DNA of 64,000 bases. It comes from Pseudomonadota bacterium. Lineage in GTDB: Bacteria; Pseudomonadota; Gammaproteobacteria; Burkholderiales; Chitinibacteraceae. Position 1 is the first letter of the stretch. Each line of letters opens with the position of its first letter. Shown piece after piece: positions 7,740 through 15,079 of the stretch. The notes below the pieces were generated by a model, which was given only the letters and a program-made list of their open reading frames with translations, searched no databases and was not told the DNA's origin. The position numbers and the translations under genes are program-made. The DNA is taken from positions 248,001-312,000 of the forward strand of contig JAGTRM010000001.1 of NCBI GenBank assembly GCA_018261735.1. Reading direction: 5' to 3'.

Positions 7740-9563
7740 ATGGCTACTCTGCTGCGCAAGTTTTCCTTTTTTTCACTGCTGCTGGTTTTTTCGGCGCTGC
7801 TGGCGCTCGACTACGGCGGGCTCGACTTCAGCGCCGTGCTCGATCAGCGCGCCGGCGATGTCCTGCTCAAGCAGCATGCCGCGCGCCGACCGGCCTCACC
7901 GGACGTGGTCGTGATCGACATCGACCAGAAGAGCCTGGAAAACCTGAACGACATCGCCGGCAGCTGGCCCTGGCCGCGCGCGATCCATGCCGAGCTGATC
8001 GACGCCATTGCCCGGCAGAAGCCGCAGGCGATCGTGTTCGATATCTTCTTCAACGAACCCGATACCTTCCGCCAGGACAGCGACGCGGCCTTTCGCGAAG
8101 CCGTTGCCGCACACCCCGAGGTCTATCTGCCCACGGTGCTGCTGAGCGACGGCATCGGCGCCCCGCTGGCCGATCTGCCGGCTATCCTGGGCCTTGAAAA
8201 AACCGCCCGCGCCGACCCCAAGGCCCGCGCACCACTGTTGCTGCCCCTGGTGCTGCCACCGCAAACCTGGCGCGGCGGGCTGGTCAATTTCGACAAGGAT
8301 AGCGACGGCGTCGGCCGGCATTACCTGCTGTACCAGGAAATCGCCGGCTGGCGCATTCCGTCGCTGCCGGCCCGGCTCGCGCAAGATCTGGGCTGGCGCC
8401 ATCCGCAGACCCCGCGCCAGATGCTCAACTGGCAAAGCGGGCGCCGCCATATCAGCTACGCCGATGTTTATCTCGACTTCAACCGCGAAAAATCGCAGCG
8501 CCCGGCGAACGAATTCAGCGGCAAGATCGTGGTGATCGGCGCAGCCGCGCCCGGCTTGTGGGATCTGCGCCCGACGCCGGTCTCCAAGCTTTACCCCGGC
8601 GTCGATATCCTGGCCACGGCGATCGACAACCTGCAGCACGGCGACTGGCTGACGCCGGCACCGCGTGCAATCGGCGCGCCGTTGGCGCTCGGCCTGATGC
8701 TGCTGATCGCGCTGGGTTTTCAGCGCCGCATGAATACCTTATGGCTGGCGGGCTCGCTGCTGCTGGTCTCGCTCGGGGTGATCGCCGCGCAATGGTATGG
8801 ACTGGGCCTGCGCCGGTTCTGGCCGCTGGCCGGCGCCCTGGGTTGGGCCTGGGCCTATTACTGGCTGGGGGCGCTGCTCGCCTACCTGGAAGAAAAAGCC
8901 CGAGGCGCGCAGGCCGTGGCGCTGTTCGGGCGCTTTCTGGATGAACGCGTGGTCAAGGATCTGGTCGAACGCGGTGCGATCGATCCGGCACAGCAGGCCG
9001 AAGCGCGCGAGATCACGGTGCTGTTCTCCGATATTCGCGGCTTTACCACGATTTCCGAAAGCCATTCGCCGGAATTCATCGTCGATCTGTTGAACCGCTA
9101 CTTCACCCGGCAGGTCGAAGTGGTATTCCGTCATGGTGGCACGCTGGACAAGTTCATCGGCGATGCGATCATGGCATTCTGGGGCGCGCCGGTAAACGAT
9201 CCGCAGCATGCGCGCCACGCAGTGGAGGCTGCACTGGAAATGTCGCAGGTTCTGGAAGATTTCCGCCATGACCTGGCCGGATTGGAAGAATTCGATGTCG
9301 GCATCGGCATCCACAGCGGGCCGGCCGTGGTCGGTTTCATCGGCTCGCAGGCACGACTGGATTACACTGCCATCGGCGACACGGTGAATCTTTCCTCGCG
9401 TATCGAAGGATTGACCAAGGGCGTGGCGCGGGTGCTGGTCTCGGATGCCACGCGCGCCGCTTGCGGCGATGCCTTTACCTTTGTCGAGCACGGCAGTTTC
9501 ACCGTCAAGGGCCGCGCCCAACCCGTGGTCCTGTTTGAACCCCAACTGAAGGAGTCGGCATGA
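7740..9563 (+). CDS. CHASE2 domain-containing class III adenylate/guanylate cyclase
   Basis: This 607-residue membrane cyclase has an N-terminal helix, an extracytoplasmic CHASE2 sensor (about residues 35-300), three closely spaced membrane helices, and a cytoplasmic class III cyclase domain. Metal ligands are the aspartates in LFSDIRGFT and FIGDAIMAFW. The adenine-selecting lysine and aspartate fit LDKFIGD and YTAIGDTVNLSSRIEG, so cAMP is the likely product. I start at ATG 7740, directly before a hydrophobic segment; an upstream in-frame ATG at 7653 adds an unlikely 29-residue polar leader. Its stop overlaps the next gene's start. CHASE2 ligands are generally unknown. Confidence 0.93.
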   Translation: MATLLRKFSFFSLLLVFSALLALDYGGLDFSAVLDQRAGDVLLKQHAARRPASPDVVVIDIDQKSLENLNDIAGSWPWPRAIHAELIDAIARQKPQAIVFDIFFNEPDTFRQDSDAAFREAVAAHPEVYLPTVLLSDGIGAPLADLPAILGLEKTARADPKARAPLLLPLVLPPQTWRGGLVNFDKDSDGVGRHYLLYQEIAGWRIPSLPARLAQDLGWRHPQTPRQMLNWQSGRRHISYADVYLDFNREKSQRPANEFSGKIVVIGAAAPGLWDLRPTPVSKLYPGVDILATAIDNLQHGDWLTPAPRAIGAPLALGLMLLIALGFQRRMNTLWLAGSLLLVSLGVIAAQWYGLGLRRFWPLAGALGWAWAYYWLGALLAYLEEKARGAQAVALFGRFLDERVVKDLVERGAIDPAQQAEAREITVLFSDIRGFTTISESHSPEFIVDLLNRYFTRQVEVVFRHGGTLDKFIGDAIMAFWGAPVNDPQHARHAVEAALEMSQVLEDFRHDLAGLEEFDVGIGIHSGPAVVGFIGSQARLDYTAIGDTVNLSSRIEGLTKGVARVLVSDATRAACGDAFTFVEHGSFTVKGRAQPVVLFEPQLKESA

Positions 9564-10081
9564 TGCCCAAATCCCTGCTTATCATTCTGCTGTGCGCCAG
9601 CTCACTGGCGCTGGCCGATCCCGGCAGCGTGACCCGCGCCACCGATCTCAAGGACAAGCCTTTCCTGGATGCACCGACCGTCACCCGGCTTGCTGCCGGC
9701 AGCCGCGTCGAGGTCCAGACCCGCAAGGGCGCCTGGGCGCAGGTCAGCACCCGCGACGGCAAATCAGGCTGGCTGAAAATCCTGAACCTGCGCAGTGCGA
9801 CAGGCAGCAGCGGCAGCGGCCTGGGTGGCGTGAACCAGTTACTGAGCGTGGCCAAAACCGGCTCGTCCGGCAATACCGTCACCACCGGCGTGAAAGGACT
9901 TTCCGCCGAACAGATCAAGAATGCCCGGCCCAACCCGCAGGAAGTGCAACGCATGAAGAGCTACAGTGCCAGCAGCGAGGAGGCGCAGCGCTTTGCCCGC
10001 AGCAACCGACTGGAAACCCGCAGCGTGAAGGATATCGGCCTGGCCAGCACAGAGTCGCAATCGAACCGCGGCTCGGATTGA
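9560..10081 (+). CDS. Exported SH3 domain protein
   Basis: This 173-residue protein has a signal peptide (cleavage near ASSLALA) followed by a bacterial SH3 domain (about residues 25-75, with GAWAQVSTRDGKSGWLKILNLR). The rest is a polar tail rich in Ser, Gly and Gln. Bacterial SH3 domains often bind cell wall or peptide ligands in the periplasm. Its ATG overlaps the cyclase stop (ATGATG), and the M48 protease gene follows after 10 bases, so the three are co-expressed. Its specific role is unknown; it may link the cyclase sensor to the envelope protease. Confidence 0.83.
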   Translation: MMPKSLLIILLCASSLALADPGSVTRATDLKDKPFLDAPTVTRLAAGSRVEVQTRKGAWAQVSTRDGKSGWLKILNLRSATGSSGSGLGGVNQLLSVAKTGSSGNTVTTGVKGLSAEQIKNARPNPQEVQRMKSYSASSEEAQRFARSNRLETRSVKDIGLASTESQSNRGSD

Positions 10082-10091
10082 GGAGGAACAC

Positions 10092-10955
10092 ATGAAAAAA
10101 TCACTCGTCACCTTGGCGCTCGCGGCCGGCCTTGCCACGCCGGTCTTCGCCATCGACCTGGGCAAGATCCTGGATGGCAGCAGCGGCATCGACCTGAACA
10201 AGGTGGTGAAGGCCGTGGAAAGCGCCGCCACCTCGCTGCAGAGCACCTCGCCGGAGCAGGAAGAGATCATCGGCAAGCGCGTGATGGCCGATCTGCTCGG
10301 CGCGGCGCCGCTCGTCAAGAACCCTGAGTTGCAACGCTATGTGAACCAGGTCGGGCGCTGGGTCGCGCTGCAATCGGAAAAGCCCAATCTGCCTTGGCGC
10401 TTTGGTGTAACCGACGATGCGCACGTGAACAGCTTCGCCGCGCCCGGCGGCTACATCCTGATCACGCGCGGCCTGTATGACCGGCTCAAATCCGAAGCCG
10501 AACTCGCCGCGGTGCTCGGACACGAAATCACCCACGTGGTGCGCGGCCATCATATCCGCGCGATGAAAGCCTCGGCACGCGGCGATTTCCTCGCCAACGT
10601 GGCGCAGATCGCTGCGGAAAAACGCGGCCGCGAAGAAGCCCAATATGCGGCCAACGCGTTCTCCGGCGGCACGGAAATTTTCGTGCGGGGCCTGGACAAG
10701 GATGACGAGTACGAAGCCGACGTCCACGGCATGGTGCTGGCAGCCCGCGCCGGCTACAACCCGTTTGCCCTCCCGAGCGTGTTGACCACCATCGGCAATA
10801 TCAATCCGAAAGACAACGCGGTCAGCCTGATGTTCAGCACCCACCCCAGCCCGCAGGACCGGCTCGACAGGATCGAGGCCTCGGTCGGCGACAAGCTGGA
10901 CCGCTATGCCAATGGCATCGACAACACGGCGACGTTTGCGCGGTTGCACAAGTAA
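10092..10955 (+). CDS. M48 family metalloprotease, periplasmic
   Basis: This 287-residue zinc endopeptidase has a signal peptide (MKKSLVTLALAAGLATPVFA). The zinc-binding HEITH sits in VLGHEITHVVRGHH, and the downstream glutamate ligand in EYEADVHGMVLAARAG. The layout matches Peptidase_M48 proteins such as BepA and LoiP, which act in outer-membrane protein quality control; it lacks the TPR domain of BepA. An AGGAGG-like ribosome site precedes the ATG. It is the last gene of the cyclase-SH3-protease unit and is followed by a good terminator. Confidence 0.92.
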   Translation: MKKSLVTLALAAGLATPVFAIDLGKILDGSSGIDLNKVVKAVESAATSLQSTSPEQEEIIGKRVMADLLGAAPLVKNPELQRYVNQVGRWVALQSEKPNLPWRFGVTDDAHVNSFAAPGGYILITRGLYDRLKSEAELAAVLGHEITHVVRGHHIRAMKASARGDFLANVAQIAAEKRGREEAQYAANAFSGGTEIFVRGLDKDDEYEADVHGMVLAARAGYNPFALPSVLTTIGNINPKDNAVSLMFSTHPSPQDRLDRIEASVGDKLDRYANGIDNTATFARLHK

Positions 10956-10976
10956 CAGGCATCGCTTGGTGATTCG

Positions 10977-11009
10977 CGCCGCTCATCCTTATCGGGTGGG
11001 CGGCGTTTT
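10977..11009 (+). terminator. Rho-independent terminator after the M48 protease gene
   Basis: A 12-pair stem (CGCCGCTCATCC / GGGTGGGCGGCG, two G-U pairs) with a 5-base loop is followed by TTTT. It starts 21 bases after the protease stop codon. Confidence 0.8.
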
Positions 11010-11091
11010 CTTTCATTCGCCGGTGGTGCGAATGTTTAAGTGCTCGTTTCAGGAAATTGAACATCGTCGGTAGCTTGGTGCTGAACGATGT

Positions 11092-11157
11092 GAAGCCCAA
11101 CAACCAATGCATCAAGCGCCGGTAAACGTTGGGCTTCGCAAACTCTGTCCAACCTAA
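11092..11157. repeat. Degenerate GTTGGGCTTCG-type intergenic repeat
   Basis: GAAGCCCAAC (11092-11101) is inverted as GTTGGGCTTC (11128-11137), and a further CCAACCTA follows at 11150-11157. The motif resembles the GTTGGGCTTCGC...CCCAACCTA element scattered between genes in many proteobacteria. I see no gene in 11010-11214. Confidence 0.5.
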
Positions 11158-11214
11158 GTGCTATGCTTCAACCAGTCTGTACAAAAACCGCTTCAGTTCA
11201 AATAAAGCGACGAA

Positions 11215-11403
11215 ATGGAAAAATTCACAGAGGAAGAACTCTATTGGCTGCGCAAGGTGGTCAATGATGAGTTGGGTGATGAGGACATTCCGGATGACAT
11301 CGCCGACAACCTGGTCGCGCGCCAGTTGATTGCGTGGTCTCACGCCGCCGCCACGTATATCCGCGGGATTGGGGCGTCGTCCCTGACGTTGCCGGATGAG
11401 TAA
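11215..11403 (+). CDS. Small acidic hypothetical protein
   Basis: This 62-residue ORF is strongly acidic in its first half (EKFTEEELYWLRKVV, DELGDEDIPDD) and has regular helix-like spacing, so it looks more protein-like than the surrounding random frames. It has no signal peptide or membrane segment. The ribosome site is weak. It stands alone between two intergenic repeats. I do not recognise the family. Confidence 0.5.
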   Translation: MEKFTEEELYWLRKVVNDELGDEDIPDDIADNLVARQLIAWSHAAATYIRGIGASSLTLPDE

Positions 11404-11407
11404 GTTG

Positions 11408-11438
11408 CCTGGATGAAGGCAGCGGACCGCAATCCGGG
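11408..11438. repeat. CCTGGAT...ATCCGGG intergenic repeat, copy 1
   Basis: An imperfect palindrome CCTGGAT...AATCCGGG, similar to the CCCGGATGAAG...AATCCGGG element widespread in proteobacterial intergenic DNA. A second copy lies at 14754-14785 next to the decayed pseudouridine synthase fragment. The remaining bases up to 11597 hold nothing I can assign. Confidence 0.55.
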
Positions 11439-11597
11439 ACTTGCGCCTGATTCGGCACCCATCCTGATCGCCCCCCGCCTGTGATTGCTTCCCGCACCCG
11501 ACATGATCACAACGCCGCTCCCGGACTCCGCCGCGCGGCCCTTTTGATCTCGCCTCGCCGCGGTTAAACTGCGCCCCTCTCCCAACGAATCAATGTC

Positions 11598-12506
11598 ATG
11601 AGCCAACGCATTGCCCCCTTGCCGCTGCGCGATGGCGTGGCGCCGAGCTTCATGAACCTGCCGGGCGGGCGCTGGCCGAGCATGCTGGCGTTTCTGGTCG
11701 AGCGCTGTCCGCATGTCGCACCCGAGCTTTGGCATGACCGGCTGCTGCGCGGTGCGATCTATGACCATGCCGGGAATTCGCTTGCGCTCGATAGCCCGTA
11801 TCCGGGGCATGGGCGGATCTGGTATTACCGCGAAGTGCCGCCGGAAACGCCGGTGCCGTTCGATTCCCCGGTGCTGTATCAGGATGAAAATCTGGTGGTG
11901 GCGGACAAGCCGCATTTCCTGGCCTGCATTCCCGCCGGCCGGCATCTGCAGGAAACGCTGCTCACGCGCCTGCGCGCCAAGTTGGACCTACCGCACCTGA
12001 GCCCGATCCACCGGCTGGATCGCGAAACCGCGGGGGTGATGATGTTCTGCGCCGATCCGGTGCGGCGCGGGGCCTACCAGCAACTGTTTGCCAGCCGCAC
12101 GGTGCAGAAGGAATACGAAGCCATTGCGCCGCACCGCGCCGAGCTGGCGTTGCCGCGCGTGCACCGCAGCCGGCTCGAAGAGCGCAGCGATTGCTTCGTG
12201 ATGCATGAGGTGCCGGGCGAGATCAACAGCGAAACCCGGATCGAACTGCTGGAAACGCGCGGCGACAAGGCGCGCTACCGCCTGTTGCCGCACACCGGCA
12301 AGAAGCACCAGTTGCGCGCGCATCTGGCGGCGCTGGGCATCCCGATCCTCAACGATATCTGGTACCCGGCGCTGTTGCCGGACAAGGGCAGCGATTTCAG
12401 CCGCCCCTTGCTGCTGCTGGCGCGGGCGATCGAGTTCGTCGACCCGCTCAGCGGGCAGTCGCGGCGCTTTGAAAGCCGGCGCAGCTTGGATTGGTCGGCG
12501 GCGTAA
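11598..12506 (+). CDS. RluA family pseudouridine synthase
   Basis: This 302-residue enzyme isomerises uridine to pseudouridine in ribosomal or transfer RNA. The catalytic motif is IHRLDRETAGVM, whose Asp attacks the base. The C-terminal family block TGKKHQLRAHLAALGIPILND is also present. There is an S4-like N-terminal segment of about 80 residues (MLAFLVERC, RGAIYDHAG), as in RluA/RluC relatives. Target uridines cannot be told from sequence. A decayed partial copy of its 5' region lies at 14753-14906. Confidence 0.9.
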   Translation: MSQRIAPLPLRDGVAPSFMNLPGGRWPSMLAFLVERCPHVAPELWHDRLLRGAIYDHAGNSLALDSPYPGHGRIWYYREVPPETPVPFDSPVLYQDENLVVADKPHFLACIPAGRHLQETLLTRLRAKLDLPHLSPIHRLDRETAGVMMFCADPVRRGAYQQLFASRTVQKEYEAIAPHRAELALPRVHRSRLEERSDCFVMHEVPGEINSETRIELLETRGDKARYRLLPHTGKKHQLRAHLAALGIPILNDIWYPALLPDKGSDFSRPLLLLARAIEFVDPLSGQSRRFESRRSLDWSAA

Positions 12507-12539
12507 TTCGCTGCCTGAGGTTCAGGTTTTACAGATGTA

Positions 12540-12683
12540 TCAGCGTCGCCCGCTGATCAAGTTAACCAGGATCATGACGACGGCAACCACGATCAAGATG
12601 TGGATAAAACCGCCCAAGGTATAGGACGTGACAAGCCCGAGGAGCCACAGTACGAGCAAAACAATCGCAATTGTATAAAGCAT
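12540..12683 (-). CDS. Lmo0937 family small membrane protein
   Basis: This 47-residue protein consists of two membrane helices (LYTIAIVLLVLWLLGLV and IHILIVVAVVMILVNLI) joined by TSYTLGGF, and ends in SGRR. This pattern matches the small Lmo0937/DUF5670 membrane proteins, which are often stress-associated. An AAGGTG ribosome site lies 7 bases before the ATG at 12683. An upstream extension of the frame to 12836 is charged and unlike the family, so it is left out. Function is unknown. Confidence 0.85.
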   Translation of the reverse strand: MLYTIAIVLLVLWLLGLVTSYTLGGFIHILIVVAVVMILVNLISGRR

Positions 12684-13370
12684 GATGTTCACCTTTTCGT
12701 TGTTCGGGGTGTTGCAGAGATAGGCCCTAACAATTTGTCGAGCACTTCGTCTGGAAACTTCCACATCAACAGTCTGGACGGCCCCGCGTTCTTCGTCCGT
12801 TCGATAGCGCACATACCGGTTTGGCGAGCGGGCCAAGCCGCCGCCGGGTCCGGTTCATTGCTTCACAAGGGCGGTTTTTGCCGGGTGTCCGCAGGGTGCC
12901 AATGCGCATGACGATTTGAACAAACAAAGCAGCCCCATCTAGCCGCCCTCATTCACTCGCAGCCCTTCGAGCCTCTCGCAACTTCAGGCTGGAGAGCCCA
13001 CCCCATGCCAGCCGGTGCATGCCGTGTTCGGATCAAATATCCCGTCCGCAAGGTTTTCAGGAATGATCCATAGCGTCTGCCGCCATTGATTATGTGCGCC
13101 AGCAGACAGACGACGCAGGCTGTTCTCCATAAGCTTTCAATCAGCTGAGCCAATTTGCCCATGCGCAATGCCTGCACCCGGGCCATGCGTGATGGGGGAA
13201 TGGTGAAGAGAAGTGCATGCCCGGCGCTGTTTGCTGTGGCACCCCCTGCATTGCATACCGGGAAGATGGAGTACGGCAGTCAGAATTGAACTGGAGAAGT
13301 TCAGGGCCGGGCTGCCACCGGGCAATGCGATCCTGCCTTAAGCAGGCGTATCAACACCAGGAGATTCGAT
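12684..13370. other. Intergenic region without a supported gene
   Basis: This 687-base stretch has only short frames without family features. The best, 12953-13186 minus (77 residues), has no ribosome site and an odd composition. An AGGAG ribosome site for the first DUF4360 gene lies at its right end. Its promoter should be in this stretch, but I could not place it. Confidence 0.5.
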
Positions 13371-13961
13371 ATGAAAAAAATCATTCTTTTATTGGCCTCA
13401 ATGGTCCTCGGCGCACCGGCTTTTGCCGATGACATTTCACTGGGCGAGCCCGGATACGGTGGAACTGGCTGTCCGGCCGGCACGGTATCTGTCACCTTGA
13501 GTCCGGATGCAAAATCGTTGAGTTTGTTATTCGACCAATACCAGGTGAGCGTTGGCGGTACGACCGGCAAAAGCTTTGACCGCAAGAGCTGCAACATCGC
13601 CATTCCGGTGCGCGTGCCCCAGGGGATGAGCGTCTCGATCCTGAAAATCGACTTTCGTGGCTTCAATCGCCTGCCGCAATCGGCAACTTCGCAGTTCGAT
13701 GTCGAATACTTCTTTGCCGGCACAAGAGGCCCGGCATTCCAAAGAAGGTTTCGCGGCCCGCTTGAAGAGGATTATTTGATCAACAACGAGCTTACCGTTC
13801 AGGCAATGGTTTGGTCGGCTTGTGGTGCGGACGTCAACCTGCGCACCAACTCCAGCATGCGGGTGAGCACGGTTTCAAACCGGGAAGCCATGGCCTCGAT
13901 CGACTCCGAAGACATCAATGCGGCTATCGTTTACCACCTGCAATGGCGCAGTTGTAACTGA
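13371..13961 (+). CDS. DUF4360 family secreted protein (copy 1)
   Basis: This 196-residue protein has a signal peptide (MKKIILLLASMVLGAPAFA) and then a DUF4360 domain. Family marks are GCPAGTVSVTLSPD, LSLLFDQYQV, RKSCNIAIPVRVP, DFRGFN, VWSACG, LRTNSSM and the C-terminal YHLQWRSCN. Four or more cysteines suggest a disulfide-bonded exported beta-protein. An AGGAG ribosome site precedes the ATG. A related gene follows after a terminator. The family has no known function. Confidence 0.88.
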   Translation: MKKIILLLASMVLGAPAFADDISLGEPGYGGTGCPAGTVSVTLSPDAKSLSLLFDQYQVSVGGTTGKSFDRKSCNIAIPVRVPQGMSVSILKIDFRGFNRLPQSATSQFDVEYFFAGTRGPAFQRRFRGPLEEDYLINNELTVQAMVWSACGADVNLRTNSSMRVSTVSNREAMASIDSEDINAAIVYHLQWRSCN

Positions 13962-13967
13962 ACGCAT

Positions 13968-14007
13968 ACCGGGCGGTGCCTGGAACCAACAAGCACCGCC
14001 CGGTTTT
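13968..14007 (+). terminator. Terminator hairpin between the two DUF4360 genes
   Basis: A perfect 12-base stem ACCGGGCGGTGC / GCACCGCCCGGT with a 13-base loop ends in TTTT, 7 bases after the first DUF4360 stop. It may reduce read-through into the second copy, which starts 15 bases later. Confidence 0.8.
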
Positions 14008-14021
14008 GAGAGGTAAATGCC

Positions 14022-14609
14022 ATGAAATGGATGATGCGCAGTATTTTCGCGTGCGCCTGGCTTGTCGGCCTGCCGGCATCGGCCCAGGAGGCCAACGGTT
14101 GCCCTGAGGGAAGCTACTCAGTCGTCATGTCGCCCGATGGCACCACGCTGAGCTTTTTGTTTGACCAGTTCACCGTCGAAAGCCGTGGCAATCCAGTCAG
14201 CGGAGTGCACAGAAAAGTTTGCCGTATTTCGGCACCACTGAATTTACCGGCAGATTATTCCATCGGGGTTTACAAGGTCGATTACCGGGGCTTTGCGAAA
14301 CTGGCGGCGAAACAAGAAACCGAACTCGCCGTTCAATATTTTCTGGGTCCACGCGACAACGAACACGGTCGCGTTTTCAAACGCAAAATCAAGGGTCCGC
14401 ATGAAAACGATTATTCGTTTACGGAAAACATCGGTGCTGGACAAATGAAACGGGTTGGGTGTGGCGCTGCCGCCGTGCTTAATGTCGGCATCACACTGAG
14501 CCTCGATGGCGACCTGCGCGCCGGCGAGGCCATGGCGTCGTTGGACACCACGGATGCCGCCCCGGGTGGCGCCCTGGTCTACCATCTCAACCTAAAAAAA
14601 TGCCCTTGA
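14022..14609 (+). CDS. DUF4360 family secreted protein (copy 2)
   Basis: This 195-residue paralogue of the preceding gene has a signal peptide ending near GLPASA. The same landmarks appear in order: GCPEGSYSVVMSPD, LSFLFDQFTV, RKVCRISAPLNLP, DYRGFAKL, GPHENDYSF, the cysteine in RVGCGAA, and the C-terminal YHLNLKKCP. Similarity is moderate, so the duplication is not recent. The gene has its own GAGG ribosome site after the hairpin. Function is unknown; surface or secreted localisation is inferred from the signal peptide. Confidence 0.87.
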   Translation: MKWMMRSIFACAWLVGLPASAQEANGCPEGSYSVVMSPDGTTLSFLFDQFTVESRGNPVSGVHRKVCRISAPLNLPADYSIGVYKVDYRGFAKLAAKQETELAVQYFLGPRDNEHGRVFKRKIKGPHENDYSFTENIGAGQMKRVGCGAAAVLNVGITLSLDGDLRAGEAMASLDTTDAAPGGALVYHLNLKKCP

Positions 14610-14752
14610 AGCCATCGGGAACCTGATTTGTGGACGCCTCGAAAAACCACCTTTCCTCGCGATACTGCGGTACTCGCAAAAGTTTCTCCTTACATATCAA
14701 ATATATGCTGCGTAGCAATTTTTTGCTTGCGCCTTGTTTCCCTTAGCAAACA

Positions 14753-14906
14753 GCCTGAATGAAGGCCTCAAACCGCAATCCGGGGCTTGCGGACGGGCGC
14801 TGGCGAGCATGCTGGCTTTCCTGGTCGAGTGCTGTTCGCATGTCGCGCCAGAGCTCTGACATGACCGGCTGCTGCGCGGCGCGATCTATGACCATGCCGG
14901 GAATTT
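14753..14906 (+). pseudogene. Decayed fragment of the RluA-family pseudouridine synthase gene region
   Basis: Bases 14753-14791 match 11407-11445, upstream of the synthase gene at 11598, and bases 14792-14906 match about 11664-11779 inside its coding region. The roughly 220 bases between these two segments are missing here. The coding part has lost one base (GGCGAG for GGCCGAG) and carries TGA where the gene has TGG, so it cannot make protein. It is a relic of a duplication about 3 kb away. The rest of 14610-15079 has no gene except the promoter listed below. Confidence 0.85.
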
Positions 14907-15019
14907 TCATGGTTTGTCGCCACTCAATCCATCGCTCTTGATCTGATGGCAGCAACTTGACCAAGCTTTATCGGACGCCCCCAGTCTAACAAGGCAAACG
15001 CGCAGAAACTTGCATGAAT

Positions 15020-15048
15020 TTGACGTAACAAAAATTTACACGGATTAT
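15020..15048 (+). promoter_or_regulatory. Candidate sigma-70 promoter of the DUF805 gene
   Basis: TTGACG (15020-15025) and GATTAT (15043-15048) are 17 bases apart in AT-rich DNA and match consensus at 5 and 4 of 6 positions. Transcription would begin about 25 bases before the ATG at 15080. Confidence 0.6.
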
Positions 15049-15079
15049 CCACACAGCCTATTCCTATCCATACAAATTT

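Noticed and set aside
12953..13186. Minus-strand 77-codon frame
   Set aside because: No ribosome site, no recognisable motif, and poor composition; not supported as a gene.
14743..14964. Minus-strand 73-codon frame resembling part of a frame antisense to the pseudouridine synthase gene
   Set aside because: The resemblance (PGMVIDR, DMRTALDQ) only reflects the duplicated DNA fragment and is not a gene family.
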